Assembly (NCBI GenBank): GCA_031292465.1
Contig: JARLHB010000406.1
Coordinates: 1 to 17,867 of the forward strand
DNA length: 17,867 nucleotides
Direction of reading: 5' to 3'
Source of the DNA: Ignavibacteriaceae bacterium
Lineage (GTDB): Bacteria > Bacteroidota > Ignavibacteria > Ignavibacteriales > Ignavibacteriaceae
The position numbers were made by a program, and so were the translations under genes. Below, piece by piece: positions 1-8,279 of the stretch; position 1 is the first letter of the stretch, and every line of letters starts with the position of its first letter. The notes under the pieces were generated by a model. That model was not told the origin of the DNA and did not search any database. It worked only from the letters and a program-made list of their open reading frames with translations.

Positions 1-532
1 ACTCTGAATTGAAATATCATTAAATCCTCCGACTTAATCCTATAATTAAAATATCTTTTGCATTATTTAAAATGGAAATAGGTACCTTGTTCTTATATAT
101 TACATAAAAATCAAGCGGCATAGCCGCGAAATGCCTGCCTGTCCGGTAGGCAGGCTTGTAGCTGAATTATGTCACGTTAAAGTTGAAGAGCATCATAGAT
201 GCGGTATGGTGCAGCACACCATGTCACCCCTCCGGGGTTTTAGCATTCTCTTTTATGAATTTGTACTACAAGCATTACACCCCTGTCGGGGTTAAACTTA
301 TAGGACACTGCATTAATATTTATGTATGGCTTTCACCGCAGCGCGGTGATATATCAGTAGTTCTAGTTAATTTATAAAACATGAGCTTCAGCGAAGCAAA
401 ACAAAACGCCCCGAAATTTTTGTACTTCAAGTATTAAGCGATGCGTAATCAGTTGAAAAAGTTGGATCTTTTACCCTTATTAACTTAGCGATTAATGGCT
501 ATGTTAATAATATAATTTACAGTAAATTTTAA
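1..532. other. Non-coding tail rich in small hairpins
   Basis: This is the stretch downstream of the last permease gene (stop codon at 535-533). I see no credible gene in it. The one open frame, 183-377 on the plus strand (64 codons), runs straight through four inverted repeats and has no recognisable protein features. At least seven short perfect inverted repeats lie between 115 and 397 and are listed in the hairpin-cluster entry. A short all-AT inverted repeat at 514-528 (arms of 7 around one base) sits just after the permease stop. It could mark the end of the transcript, but it is weak and has no T-run. Positions 1-110 and 400-510 show nothing clear. Confidence 0.6.
115..397. repeat. Cluster of seven short inverted repeats
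   Basis: Perfect inverted repeats, read directly, are: 115-127 (GCGGC, loop ATA); 133-155 (GCCTGCCT, 7-nt loop); 206-222 (ATGGTG, loop CAGCA); 226-238 (ACCCC, loop TCC); 279-292 (ACCCC, loop TGTC); 333-349 (TCACCGC, loop AGC); and 385-397 (GCTTC, loop AGC). From 206 on, they are spaced roughly 20-55 nt apart by AT-rich DNA. This resembles a run of diverged repeat units of one hairpin plus one AT-rich linker. The stems differ in sequence while the fold is kept. The 133-155 element also has a related copy inside the metallopeptidase gene at the other end of the window. The function is unknown: the cluster could be REP-like or MITE-derived DNA, or transcript-end structures. Confidence 0.6.
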
Positions 533-1759
533 TTATTCATATCTTAAAGCTTCAATTGGATCAAGATTTGCAGCCTTGTAAGCTGGATAAGTACCAAAGA
601 TAACGCCTACAACTACACACATTGTTAATCCTATAAATATCCATTCATACGGAACAACAGCATCGGCATTTAAAAATGATCCGGCAATATTCCCTACGCC
701 AACGCCGAGTAATATCCCTATAAGCCCGCCTATTAAACACAGGACTACAGCCTCAATTAAAAATTGCATAAGAATATTTTTCTTCCTTGCGCCGACAGCT
801 TTTCTTATTCCTATTTCGCGCGTTCTTTCTGTTACGGAAACAAGCATAATATTCATAATACCTACACCGGCAGCCAATAATGCAATTATAGATATAACCA
901 TAGCGCCGATTTTTACCCCGCCTGTAATATTATTTATTTGAGACATAATTGTTTCGTTGCTGTATATCTCAAAGTCATTATCTCTTCCCGGAAGAACTTT
1001 TCTTATTATCCTTAAAAAACCTATTGAAGCATCCATATTTGACTGGTAATCAGCATCAGAGTAAGACTGGATAGTAATAGCTACCGTCTCATTTTTAGTT
1101 CCGTAAAAAGACTGAAATGTGCTTATGGGAAGCAGTACAAAATTATCCTGGCTTTGTCCGAAAATCTGAGGGCGTTTTTCCATCAGGCCTGCAACCTTAA
1201 CAGGTTGTTCGTTTATTCGTATAACCTGCCCAACAGGATCAACCCCGTTAAATAATTTTTCGTAAACATCATGGCCAAGAAGACACACACGGCCTGAATA
1301 ATCAACATCCGCTTGTATAAACTCCCGCCCGCTTTCAATTTTTACATTATAAGTACGGAACTCTCCAAGGGTAATACCCACAGCGGCAACATTAGGATTA
1401 GTTTCTTTGTTTCTGAATTTTATTACCTTACCGCCGTCCTCCTGCTCGGCGCCGACATATTTTGCGCTTGTCAGCAGTTTTTCAAACCTATAATAGTCTT
1501 CAAGCTTTATATTTTTCCTGTTCCTCATCCTTTCGTAATCATCACGCCCGCCAATTGCGGGATATTTTTGTATTTCAAAAGTATTTTTATTTAGGAAGCT
1601 CACACCGGTTTCAATTGTAGTTTGAAGCATTGTAATAATTGTCATTATTACAATAATTGAAAAGATCCCAACAACTACCCCCAGAATTGTAAGGAATGTT
1701 CTTAGCCGGTTAGATTTTAACGACTGTAAAGAGACAAGAAATATATCTCGGAATTCCAT
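533..1759 (-). CDS. MacB/FtsX-type ABC transporter permease (third of three)
   Basis: Inner-membrane permease of a MacAB-like export system, 408 aa, without its own ATPase domain. Predicted topology is the MacB type: a first membrane helix at about residues 22-45, a large periplasmic MacB_PCD-like domain (about 46-280), then three helices (about 283-306, 332-360 and 372-391). The conserved cytoplasmic segment ERTREIGIRKAVGA (311-324) follows the second helix, and the protein ends in the family-typical DPIEALRYE. The ATG at 1759 is preceded by a GGGGAAG stretch 5 nt upstream. The gene is a close paralogue of the neighbouring 1975-3207 gene, and the two align from their first residues. Unlike the tight upstream part of the operon, a 215-bp palindrome-rich spacer precedes it, so its expression may be uncoupled. 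Substrate cannot be read from sequence. Confidence 0.93.
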   Translation of the reverse strand: MEFRDIFLVSLQSLKSNRLRTFLTILGVVVGIFSIIVIMTIITMLQTTIETGVSFLNKNTFEIQKYPAIGGRDDYERMRNRKNIKLEDYYRFEKLLTSAKYVGAEQEDGGKVIKFRNKETNPNVAAVGITLGEFRTYNVKIESGREFIQADVDYSGRVCLLGHDVYEKLFNGVDPVGQVIRINEQPVKVAGLMEKRPQIFGQSQDNFVLLPISTFQSFYGTKNETVAITIQSYSDADYQSNMDASIGFLRIIRKVLPGRDNDFEIYSNETIMSQINNITGGVKIGAMVISIIALLAAGVGIMNIMLVSVTERTREIGIRKAVGARKKNILMQFLIEAVVLCLIGGLIGILLGVGVGNIAGSFLNADAVVPYEWIFIGLTMCVVVGVIFGTYPAYKAANLDPIEALRYE

Positions 1760-1790
1760 AATTACTTCCCCGGTTAATATTATTTACTTT

Positions 1791-1880
1791 CTCATGTTAC
1801 GCAAAATCAATTTATTTTAATGTAAATCGTTAGCTAAGCAGCGAAACAGCGTTTCGCTGTACAATTTTGCGTAACATGAG
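1791..1880. repeat. Nested palindromic element (17-bp outer and 9-bp inner arms)
   Basis: The outer arms at 1791-1807 and 1864-1880 are perfect reverse complements over 17 bp (left arm CTCATGTTACGCAAAAT). Inside lies a second perfect hairpin, 1839-1847 with 1851-1859 (CAGCGAAAC), around the triloop AGC. The whole element is 90 bp, between two paralogous permease genes. Terminal inverted repeats enclosing non-coding DNA suggest a MITE or REP-like element; a structured intercistronic RNA is an alternative. A related inner hairpin occurs at 14669-14687. Confidence 0.7.
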
Positions 1881-1935
1881 TTACTTATTTAACGTGGAGT
1901 CTTACAACTTAGTTAATACAAACTTCAGAGACTCT

Positions 1936-1965
1936 ATTAATACCGGAATTAATTCCGGTATTAAT
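1936..1965. repeat. 30-bp perfect palindrome just after a permease stop codon
   Basis: ATTAATACCGGAATT at 1936-1950 is followed immediately by its exact reverse complement at 1951-1965. On the minus-strand transcript it begins 9 nt after the stop codon of the 1975-3207 permease. It could form a long intercistronic hairpin that stabilises or attenuates the message ahead of the last permease gene, or it could be a dyad bound by a dimeric protein. No T-run follows on the minus strand, so it is not a canonical intrinsic terminator. Confidence 0.6.
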
Positions 1966-1974
1966 GATACTATT

Positions 1975-3207
1975 TTATTCGTACCTTAAAGCTTCTATAG
2001 GATCTAAGTTAGAAGCTTTGTATGCCGGATAAGTTCCGAATATAATGCCCACTAAAAGACATAATGAAAAACCTATTATTATCCAGTCAACAGGAATGGC
2101 CATTTGTGCATTTAGAAAACTGCCGGCAATATTTCCAACACCTACGCCAAGAATAATACCTATAAATCCGCCAATTAAACACAAAGTAACGGCCTCAATA
2201 AGGAACTGGTACAGTATTAATATTTTCCGGGCGCCTATGGCTTTCCTTATTCCAATTTCACGCGTTCTTTCTGTTACGGAAACAAGCATAATATTCATAA
2301 TACCAACACCGGCTGCAAGAAGGGCAATTATGGAAATAACCATTGCACCAATTTTTACGCCGCCGGTTATGCCATTAATTTGTTCTATTATTGAATCATT
2401 GCTGAATATATCAAAGTCATTATCCTTGCCTGCTTCAACTTTTCTAATTGTCCTCATATGGCCGACTGCAACATCAATCATTTCCGTATAGTCAAGTTTG
2501 CTGTAAGACATAACTGTAATGTTCAGACTTCGCGAGTACTTGCCGTATTTGTTCTGGAAAGTGGATATAGGCATAATAACAAAGTTATCGTTGCTTTGCC
2601 CGAAAAGCTGCGGCTGTTTTTCCAGAACTCCAATTACCTTTAACGGTAAACCGTCCACCCTAATAACCTGATCAACCGGGTTAACACTCGGGAAAAGTTT
2701 TTCTACAATATCCTGCCCAATTACACATACGTCATTCGCATATTGTACATCTAAATCCCTTATGTCCCTGCCATATGCAAGATTCCAGTTATTAGTTTTC
2801 ATAGCATCGGAAGTAATTCCTGCAACCGCAATATTAGGATTTGTTTCCTTATTACCGAATTTAATTACTAAACCGCCCTGCCACTGTTCGCCGCCTACAT
2901 ACTTGGCCTGTTTAAGCATGTCCTTCAATCTATAATAATCATCAAGTGTTATATCTTTTCTATTCCTGTACTTGGCAAAGCCTCCCGGGCCTCCAGCCAT
3001 GATAGCCGGATATTTTTGTATCTGAAAAGTATTTTGCCCAAGCTGCGAAAATCCATTTTCGATACTATCCTGAAGCATAGTAATAATCGTCATAATAACA
3101 ATTATTGAAAATATCCCTACGACTACACCGAGGATTGTAAGCATAGTTCTTAACTTATTCCCTTTAATAGATTGCAGGGATATGTTAATTATTTCCGTAA
3201 TCTTCAT
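1975..3207 (-). CDS. MacB/FtsX-type ABC transporter permease (second of three)
   Basis: Inner-membrane permease of the same export system, 410 aa. It has the MacB layout: N-terminal membrane helix, periplasmic domain, three C-terminal helices, the ERTREIGIRKAIGA coupling segment and the DPIEALRYE end. An upstream TTG would add three residues, but the ATG at 3207 gives an N-terminus (MKITEIINISLQS) that aligns residue for residue with its paralogue (MEFRDIFLVSLQS), so I place the start there. That ATG lies 1 nt after the TAA of the preceding permease gene, which points to translational coupling. The periplasmic domain carries a small Gly-rich insertion (AGGPGGF) that the paralogue lacks. The last third is almost identical to the 533-1759 product, indicating tandem duplication. 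I am confident of the family but cannot infer the substrate. Confidence 0.93.
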   Translation of the reverse strand: MKITEIINISLQSIKGNKLRTMLTILGVVVGIFSIIVIMTIITMLQDSIENGFSQLGQNTFQIQKYPAIMAGGPGGFAKYRNRKDITLDDYYRLKDMLKQAKYVGGEQWQGGLVIKFGNKETNPNIAVAGITSDAMKTNNWNLAYGRDIRDLDVQYANDVCVIGQDIVEKLFPSVNPVDQVIRVDGLPLKVIGVLEKQPQLFGQSNDNFVIMPISTFQNKYGKYSRSLNITVMSYSKLDYTEMIDVAVGHMRTIRKVEAGKDNDFDIFSNDSIIEQINGITGGVKIGAMVISIIALLAAGVGIMNIMLVSVTERTREIGIRKAIGARKILILYQFLIEAVTLCLIGGFIGIILGVGVGNIAGSFLNAQMAIPVDWIIIGFSLCLLVGIIFGTYPAYKASNLDPIEALRYE

Positions 3208-3208
3208 A

Positions 3209-4453
3209 TTATTCAAACCTTAAAGCTTCTACAGGATCCATTTTTGCAGCAGTGTAAGCAGGCGCAAAACCTGAAATTAATCCCGTAATTAATGAGACCA
3301 AAATTGCAACAATCACAGCACCGTATTGCACTGATGTGGGAATAAATTGGTTAACAAGATAGCTTAATAATACTGCGGCAATTAATCCCGCAATCCCCCC
3401 GACAAGGCATATAAAAGAAGATTCAAGCAAAAATTGCGCAAGTATTGTCCTTCTCTTAGCGCCTAACGCTTTACGAAGCCCGATTTCTTTTGTCCTCTCT
3501 TTTACCGAAACAAACATTATATTCATTATGCCTATTGCTCCGACAAAAAGCGATAAACCGGTAATAAATAACCCGGCAATTTGTATTACACCCACAACCT
3601 TATTGTAATTATCAACCATTCCTTCCTGCTGGTTTATTGCAAAGTCATCTTCCTGGTTATAGGTTAGTTTTCTAACCTTTCTGAATGCTTCTTCAGTTTC
3701 CTCCCTGGTATCTTCCAGTACGGCAGTATTAGCAGCGCGAATCTGAATAGTTAAACTCATGTGCTGTTTATCCATAAAGTATTTAAATGCGCTTGTAAGA
3801 GGAATAAATGCCTGCTGATCAGGATTGAAGCTTCCAAGCAGAAAACTTCCCTGTTTTGAAAGAATTCCGATAACCTGATATGTAACCGGCCCTACTTTTA
3901 TTTCATTGCCTAACGCATTGCCATACGGAAATAAATCGTTCGCAATTTCACTGCCAAGGACTATAACATTTCTTGCGCTCTTGCTTTCGGTTTCTGTAAA
4001 AAATCTTCCCTGGTCAAAAGTAAAATTTCTTTCTTTGGCAAAATCCTGATCGGATGCATCAATAAAAATATTATCAACTGTCTGGCTACTGTGTTTAAGA
4101 GTCTGTTGAAATGCATTGGTAGGAGAAACAGCAACAGGCAGTTTAACTAATTCCTTAAACCTCTCAAATTCTTCCATGGTAATCGGCTTCCGGTTTCTCA
4201 TTTTCCACCAGTCGTCGCCGGCAAACCATGCCCATTTTTGTACATAAAGCACATCCGAGCCCAAAGAACTGATTCCCTGCTGGAATGAATTATCAATTCC
4301 TTTTATTGCTGTTGTCATTAAAACGACAACTGTAACGCCAATAAATATTCCAAGCATAGTAAGAGCCGATCTTATTTTATTGGCCCTTATAGCTCTTAAA
4401 GCTATAAACATGCTTTCTTTAAATTCATAAGTTAAGAGAGCAAATCTGGACAT
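3209..4453 (-). CDS. MacB/FtsX-type ABC transporter permease (first of three, diverged)
   Basis: 414-aa inner-membrane permease and the most diverged of the three. The N-terminal helix is at about residues 27-50, followed by a large periplasmic domain with a tryptophan-rich stretch (WAWFAGDDWWKMRNRKP), and then three C-terminal helices. The coupling motif is ERTKEIGLRKALGAKR and the end is DPVEALRFE, both family-typical. The ATG at 4453 has a good Shine-Dalgarno, AAGGAAAG at 4466-4459. The gene follows the ATPase gene by 34 nt and is followed by the second permease after 1 nt. FtsX-type permeases work as dimers, so with three non-identical permeases and one ATPase this one may pair with a paralogue rather than with itself. 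That is inference. Confidence 0.93.
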   Translation of the reverse strand: MSRFALLTYEFKESMFIALRAIRANKIRSALTMLGIFIGVTVVVLMTTAIKGIDNSFQQGISSLGSDVLYVQKWAWFAGDDWWKMRNRKPITMEEFERFKELVKLPVAVSPTNAFQQTLKHSSQTVDNIFIDASDQDFAKERNFTFDQGRFFTETESKSARNVIVLGSEIANDLFPYGNALGNEIKVGPVTYQVIGILSKQGSFLLGSFNPDQQAFIPLTSAFKYFMDKQHMSLTIQIRAANTAVLEDTREETEEAFRKVRKLTYNQEDDFAINQQEGMVDNYNKVVGVIQIAGLFITGLSLFVGAIGIMNIMFVSVKERTKEIGLRKALGAKRRTILAQFLLESSFICLVGGIAGLIAAVLLSYLVNQFIPTSVQYGAVIVAILVSLITGLISGFAPAYTAAKMDPVEALRFE

Positions 4454-4487
4454 AATATCTTTCCTTGTTACTTAAAGAATAACTTTT

Positions 4488-5207
4488 TTAGTTTACCTCT
4501 GCGTGCATTTTAGGTATATACCTGTTGGTTACAGGCACATCGGCTTCAATCAGCCCGTCTTTAATCCTTATAATACGCGCTGCATGTTCTGCAATGTATT
4601 CTTCATGCGTTACAAGAATAATAGTATTCCCTTTTTCGTAAATTTCATTAAAAAGTATCATTATTTCTTCACCGGTTTTTGAATCAAGGTTACCGGTTGG
4701 TTCATCAGCCAAAATAATAGAAGGCTTGGTAACAAGCGCCCTTGCTACGGCAACCCTCTGCCGCTGGCCGCCGGAAAGTTCATTCGGTTTGTGGTGCATC
4801 CTGTCTTTTAACCCTACATCCATTAAAGCCTGTTCTGCGCGTTCCTTTCTTTCAATAGCCGGAACGCCTGCATAAATTAATGGCAGTTCCACATTATGAA
4901 TTGCATCCGACCTGGCAAGAAGGTTAAAGGTTTGAAAAACGAAACCAATCTCCTTGTTCCTTATCTTAGCCAATTCATTGTCTGTCATTTGGCTTACACT
5001 TGCGCCGTTAAAATCATACTTTCCCGAAGACGGCGTATCAAGGCAGCCCAGCATATTCATCAAAGTGGATTTGCCGGAACCAGACGGCCCCATTATAGCA
5101 ACATATTCATTCTGATTGATTTTCAAAGATATATCTGCAATAGCATGCACCTGTTCCGTACCTACCTGATAAACCTTTGAAATATGTTCAATATTAATAA
5201 TATTCAT
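4488..5207 (-). CDS. ABC transporter ATP-binding protein (MacB/LolD type)
   Basis: Cytoplasmic ATPase energising the permeases encoded downstream, 239 aa, a normal full-length LolD/MacB-type nucleotide-binding domain. All motifs are present and intact: Walker A GPSGSGKST (residues 40-48), Q-loop Gln92, signature LSGGQ (144-148), Walker B ILADEP with catalytic Glu169, D-loop NLD, and switch His201. A short C-terminal tail (about 222-239) extends past the core. The start ATG at 5207 is preceded by GGAAA. The gene lies 21 nt after the adaptor gene and 34 nt before the first permease, in the usual MacA-ATPase-permease order. It is the only ATPase in the operon and must serve all three permeases unless others are encoded elsewhere. 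Confidence 0.96.
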   Translation of the reverse strand: MNIINIEHISKVYQVGTEQVHAIADISLKINQNEYVAIMGPSGSGKSTLMNMLGCLDTPSSGKYDFNGASVSQMTDNELAKIRNKEIGFVFQTFNLLARSDAIHNVELPLIYAGVPAIERKERAEQALMDVGLKDRMHHKPNELSGGQRQRVAVARALVTKPSIILADEPTGNLDSKTGEEIMILFNEIYEKGNTIILVTHEEYIAEHAARIIRIKDGLIEADVPVTNRYIPKMHAEVN

Positions 5208-5228
5208 TTCTATTTCCAGTTTTAGTTT

Positions 5229-6515
5229 TTATTTACCAGCAGCCGGTGTTTTACCATGTTTATCATATTTAACGGTTGAACCATTCTGCAAATCTCTTGA
5301 GATTGCACGATACGGCCCGCTTACTACATCTTCGGTACCTTTTAAACCGCTTGTAATTTCTATATAATTATCATCGCTTATACCGGTGGTTACATCTACC
5401 TGTTTTGCTTTATTATCTTTAACTACAAATACTATCTCTTTCAGTTTCTCTACAACCGTTTCCTTTTTCTTGGCTGAATTCTGATCAGCATTTCCGTTAT
5501 CAGCTTTAGGCGCTTCAACACGGTTTCGTGCAGTTACAGACTGTATAGGAATGCTTAAAACATTATTTAAAGTCTTGGTTTCAATCTTTGCATTGCAAGA
5601 CATTCCCGGCCTGAAGCCTTCATCAAAATCAAGGAATTTTATTTTAACTTCAAAATTAACAACCTGTTCCTGTGTACCGGTTCCGGTAGTTTGGGCGCTG
5701 TTGCCTACCTGATAAACAATGCCTCTGAACGTCTTATCGCCAAATGCATCAATTTTAATGCGTACGGTATCTTCTTTTTTAACCAGCACTACATCATTCT
5801 CATCAACATTAACTACAGAAAGCATGCTTTTCAAATCTGAAATCGTCATTACGTTTGTACCCTGGCTGTATCCGCTGCCAAGAACACGTTCGCCAAGTTC
5901 AACATTAAGCTGGCTTACAGTGCCTGCCATAGGCGCATAAATAATTGTTTTGCTTAATTGGTCTTTCTGAACTTTTAATGCTGCCGCCATCTGAGAAATC
6001 TGGGCCTGTGCCCCGTCATAATTAGCTTTAGCGGAAAGATATGCGCTCTTGGATGCTTCCAGGTCGGCATCGCTTGAAAGATTTTTTTCATGCAGCCCGG
6101 TTGTACGTTTGTAATCTGAAGTTACTTTATCAAGCTGGGCCTTATTCAATTCCAATGTAGCTTTGGCATTTCTTAATCCGGCTTCTGACTGTTCAACCTG
6201 GGCTCTGTAAGCATCAGACTTAATTTTTATAAGAAGCTGGCCTTTATTAACATACTGCCCTTCTTTTACTGGAAGTTCAATTATTTCTCCTGTTACTTCT
6301 GGAGTAATAACTACTTTAAATTCAGGGTCTAAAGTACCGGTTGCCGTAACACTTTGGGTAATAGTTCTGCTGGCTACCTTTTCCGTCTGGACTTGTATAA
6401 TTTCATCCCTTCTGCTTCCAAGAATAATAATTACAACAAGCGCAATAACAAGCACGCTTATAATTGAAAATATATAAATTTTCTTTTTTGATTTTTTTTG
6501 TTTCCCGTTAGCCAT
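5229..6515 (-). CDS. MacA-like periplasmic adaptor (HlyD/RND membrane-fusion family)
   Basis: 428-aa adaptor that bridges the inner-membrane permeases and the outer-membrane channel. A lysine-rich N-terminus (KQKKSKKK) and a single membrane anchor at about residues 13-32 hold it in the inner membrane. Next come the first half of the lipoyl-like domain (around GEIIELPVKEGQYVNKGQ), an alpha-helical hairpin with coiled-coil character (about 103-190), the second lipoyl half (YAPMAGTVSQLNVELGERV), a beta-barrel domain and a C-terminal membrane-proximal domain. The C-terminal part contains a charged, low-complexity insertion (about 345-375) that most MacA proteins lack, as far as I recall. The ATG at 6515 has a strong Shine-Dalgarno, AAAGGAG at 6532-6526. 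The gene lies between the TolC-like gene (26 nt) and the ATPase gene (21 nt). Confidence 0.94.
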   Translation of the reverse strand: MANGKQKKSKKKIYIFSIISVLVIALVVIIILGSRRDEIIQVQTEKVASRTITQSVTATGTLDPEFKVVITPEVTGEIIELPVKEGQYVNKGQLLIKIKSDAYRAQVEQSEAGLRNAKATLELNKAQLDKVTSDYKRTTGLHEKNLSSDADLEASKSAYLSAKANYDGAQAQISQMAAALKVQKDQLSKTIIYAPMAGTVSQLNVELGERVLGSGYSQGTNVMTISDLKSMLSVVNVDENDVVLVKKEDTVRIKIDAFGDKTFRGIVYQVGNSAQTTGTGTQEQVVNFEVKIKFLDFDEGFRPGMSCNAKIETKTLNNVLSIPIQSVTARNRVEAPKADNGNADQNSAKKKETVVEKLKEIVFVVKDNKAKQVDVTTGISDDNYIEITSGLKGTEDVVSGPYRAISRDLQNGSTVKYDKHGKTPAAGK

Positions 6516-6525
6516 TTGTAATATT

Positions 6526-6532
6526 CTCCTTT
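6526..6532 (-). promoter_or_regulatory. Strong Shine-Dalgarno of the adaptor gene
   Basis: AAAGGAG on the minus strand, 10 nt before the ATG at 6515. It stands out because several other genes in the window (for example the GH9 gene) show no Shine-Dalgarno at all. Confidence 0.7.
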
Positions 6533-6541
6533 ACTAAATTT

Positions 6542-7888
6542 TTATTCAAAACTTTTATAATCAAGCTCACCAAGATAAAACTTCATCTGACCGTTAAGAA
6601 TTATATACTGGAATTCGGAATTTATAAAATTAGTTCTTGCAGTAGTATAATTAGAGTTTGCGATCAGAACATCCAATAACGTTCCGGAACCTAAAGAATA
6701 TTTTTCCTGTGTTATTCTTAGATTTTCTTCGGCTGCCATAACATTTCTTTTATTAACTTCCAAACTTTTTTGTGCAGCAAGTACATTAAGATAGGTCGTC
6801 TGTAAGTTTTGTTTCACAGTCCTTTTCAAATCATCCATATCAACTTTTTTGTTCATTGCATTTACTTCAGCAATCTGAACATTATTATCCGTACTAAAGC
6901 CACTAAAAATTGGGACACTTAGTGTTAATCCGATAGACAGAGTTCTTGATTTTGAAAGATCGCTTAATGAATTTGCATAAAGGCTGTAACTATCGGTATT
7001 TGTAAGAGTAGGCAAATAGCGGCCTTTTGCTGAGGATACACCGTTTTGTGCGGCTTCATAATCCAAAGCAGCGCTTTTATAATCGCTTCTGTTTGATAAA
7101 GCTTTTTGTGCAAGCTCATTCAGGTCGCCAAATTTGGCAGTAAGATCAGAATTTAGGATATCCTGTTCTTTATTAGTCAGGGAATCTGAAAAAGTATATT
7201 TAGCCAGAACATCTTCGCCCAGGTAATACAATAAGTTGCTTTTGGCAGTTTCAAGATTATTATTAGTCTGAATCAAATCAAGTTCGGCATTACCTTCCTG
7301 CACCTGTTGGGCATACACATCAGCTAATGTAACAGCGCCAAGTTTATTTCTTTCAATAATAGTCTCTAAATTTTTCTTATTCCATGTTACATTATCTTCT
7401 TTTACTTTTAATAACTGCTGGTTATTAACAATGGCGTAATAATAAGTAATAGTTTGAAAAACAATATTCTGTTTCAGATTTTCAAGCTGCATTTTTGCAG
7501 ATTCTAATGCGTTTTTACTTTGTGATATATTGGCATAATTTGACAGGCCGTCAAATAAAGTCCATGATGCATTTACACCTGCAGAATAATTCCTTGTTAT
7601 AGTTGTAGAGCTTGATGTATTAAATACATACCCCCCAAGCGAAACACTGCTGCCTTGTTGGGTTGCATTGGACCAGCTCCATGAACCGTCAGCACTAATA
7701 TTAGGCATCAACCCGCCCAAAGATGCTTTATAATTAGATTCGCTGGACTGCATACTATTAATTGATTTTTGCAAGGATGTATTTCTTTTCAGTGCAATAT
7801 TTATGGCCTCATCCAAAGTCAATACATTTTGCCCGAAAGAAGTTACAGAATAAAAAAGAATGAGTAAGAAACTGCACAAAATACGCAT
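6542..7888 (-). CDS. TolC-family outer-membrane efflux protein
   Basis: Outer-membrane channel of the tripartite exporter, 448 aa. An N-terminal signal peptide (MRILCSFLLILFYSVTSFG) is followed by the two-repeat OEP architecture. Each repeat starts with a typical helical segment (LDEAINIALKRNTSLQKS and ELAQKALSNRSDYKSAALDY) and carries long alpha-helical coiled-coil segments. The second repeat ends with EENLRITQEKYSLGSGTLLDVLIAN in pieces matching the family pattern. A TTG at 7894 could extend the frame by two residues, but a GGAG at 7898-7895 sits 6 nt before the ATG at 7888 and directly abuts the TTG, so the ATG is preferred. This is the first gene of the efflux operon, with a 453-bp spacer upstream that should carry the operon promoter. 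Confidence 0.95.
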   Translation of the reverse strand: MRILCSFLLILFYSVTSFGQNVLTLDEAINIALKRNTSLQKSINSMQSSESNYKASLGGLMPNISADGSWSWSNATQQGSSVSLGGYVFNTSSSTTITRNYSAGVNASWTLFDGLSNYANISQSKNALESAKMQLENLKQNIVFQTITYYYAIVNNQQLLKVKEDNVTWNKKNLETIIERNKLGAVTLADVYAQQVQEGNAELDLIQTNNNLETAKSNLLYYLGEDVLAKYTFSDSLTNKEQDILNSDLTAKFGDLNELAQKALSNRSDYKSAALDYEAAQNGVSSAKGRYLPTLTNTDSYSLYANSLSDLSKSRTLSIGLTLSVPIFSGFSTDNNVQIAEVNAMNKKVDMDDLKRTVKQNLQTTYLNVLAAQKSLEVNKRNVMAAEENLRITQEKYSLGSGTLLDVLIANSNYTTARTNFINSEFQYIILNGQMKFYLGELDYKSFE

Positions 7889-7894
7889 TATCAA

Positions 7895-7898
7895 CTCC
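7895..7898 (-). promoter_or_regulatory. Shine-Dalgarno that fixes the start of the TolC-like gene
   Basis: GGAG on the minus strand, separated by 6 nt from the ATG at 7888. It leaves no spacer to the alternative TTG at 7894, so it decides between the two possible starts. Confidence 0.65.
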
Positions 7899-8279
7899 GG
7901 TAATTATTGTTTTATTTTCCCTATAATCAGATGTTTAGACGCTGCATTAAATAATTAAGTTACAACAACAGAATCACTTAACAAATTAAATATTTTCATA
8001 TCATTTTAACACCAGCACAAAAATATACATAAAAACAGCATATATACTATTTTATTTACAAACGGCTGTAAAATTAAATAAGCGGTAATATAAGCATTAT
8101 TACAAAATTCTTCGCCGCTGAAAAACGCCTCTACTACTGCCTAAACCCTTATTATGAAGTGTAAAGTTTAGGGTTCACTGGAGATAGAATCAATAAAGTT
8201 TTAGCATTCAAACGGAGAGGTAATTAAGACCAGGCAGAATAAGAATTAGTATCCAATCATTTCATAGGAAAATTAATTC

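Noticed and set aside
133..155. CRISPR-like or tandem repeat array in the left region
   Set aside because: The hairpins differ in sequence and spacing, with no identical direct repeats and no cas gene in the window.
183..377. 64-codon plus-strand open frame in the left non-coding region
   Set aside because: It runs through four inverted repeats, has no recognisable domain and lies on the strand opposite to every real gene. The codons simply reflect the hairpin units.
2045..2491. 148-codon plus-strand open frame
   Set aside because: It is exactly antisense to the conserved C-terminal part of a permease gene with full motifs; its proline/isoleucine-rich product is typical of a shadow frame.
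7889..7894. TTG start for the TolC-like protein
   Set aside because: The GGAG would directly abut the TTG, while the ATG at 7888 has a normal 6-nt spacer.
8018..8025. Bacteroidetes-type promoter upstream of the efflux operon
   Set aside because: The -7-like TATTTTTG is present on the minus strand, but the nearest upstream TTG is about 33 nt away instead of about 17-23 nt.
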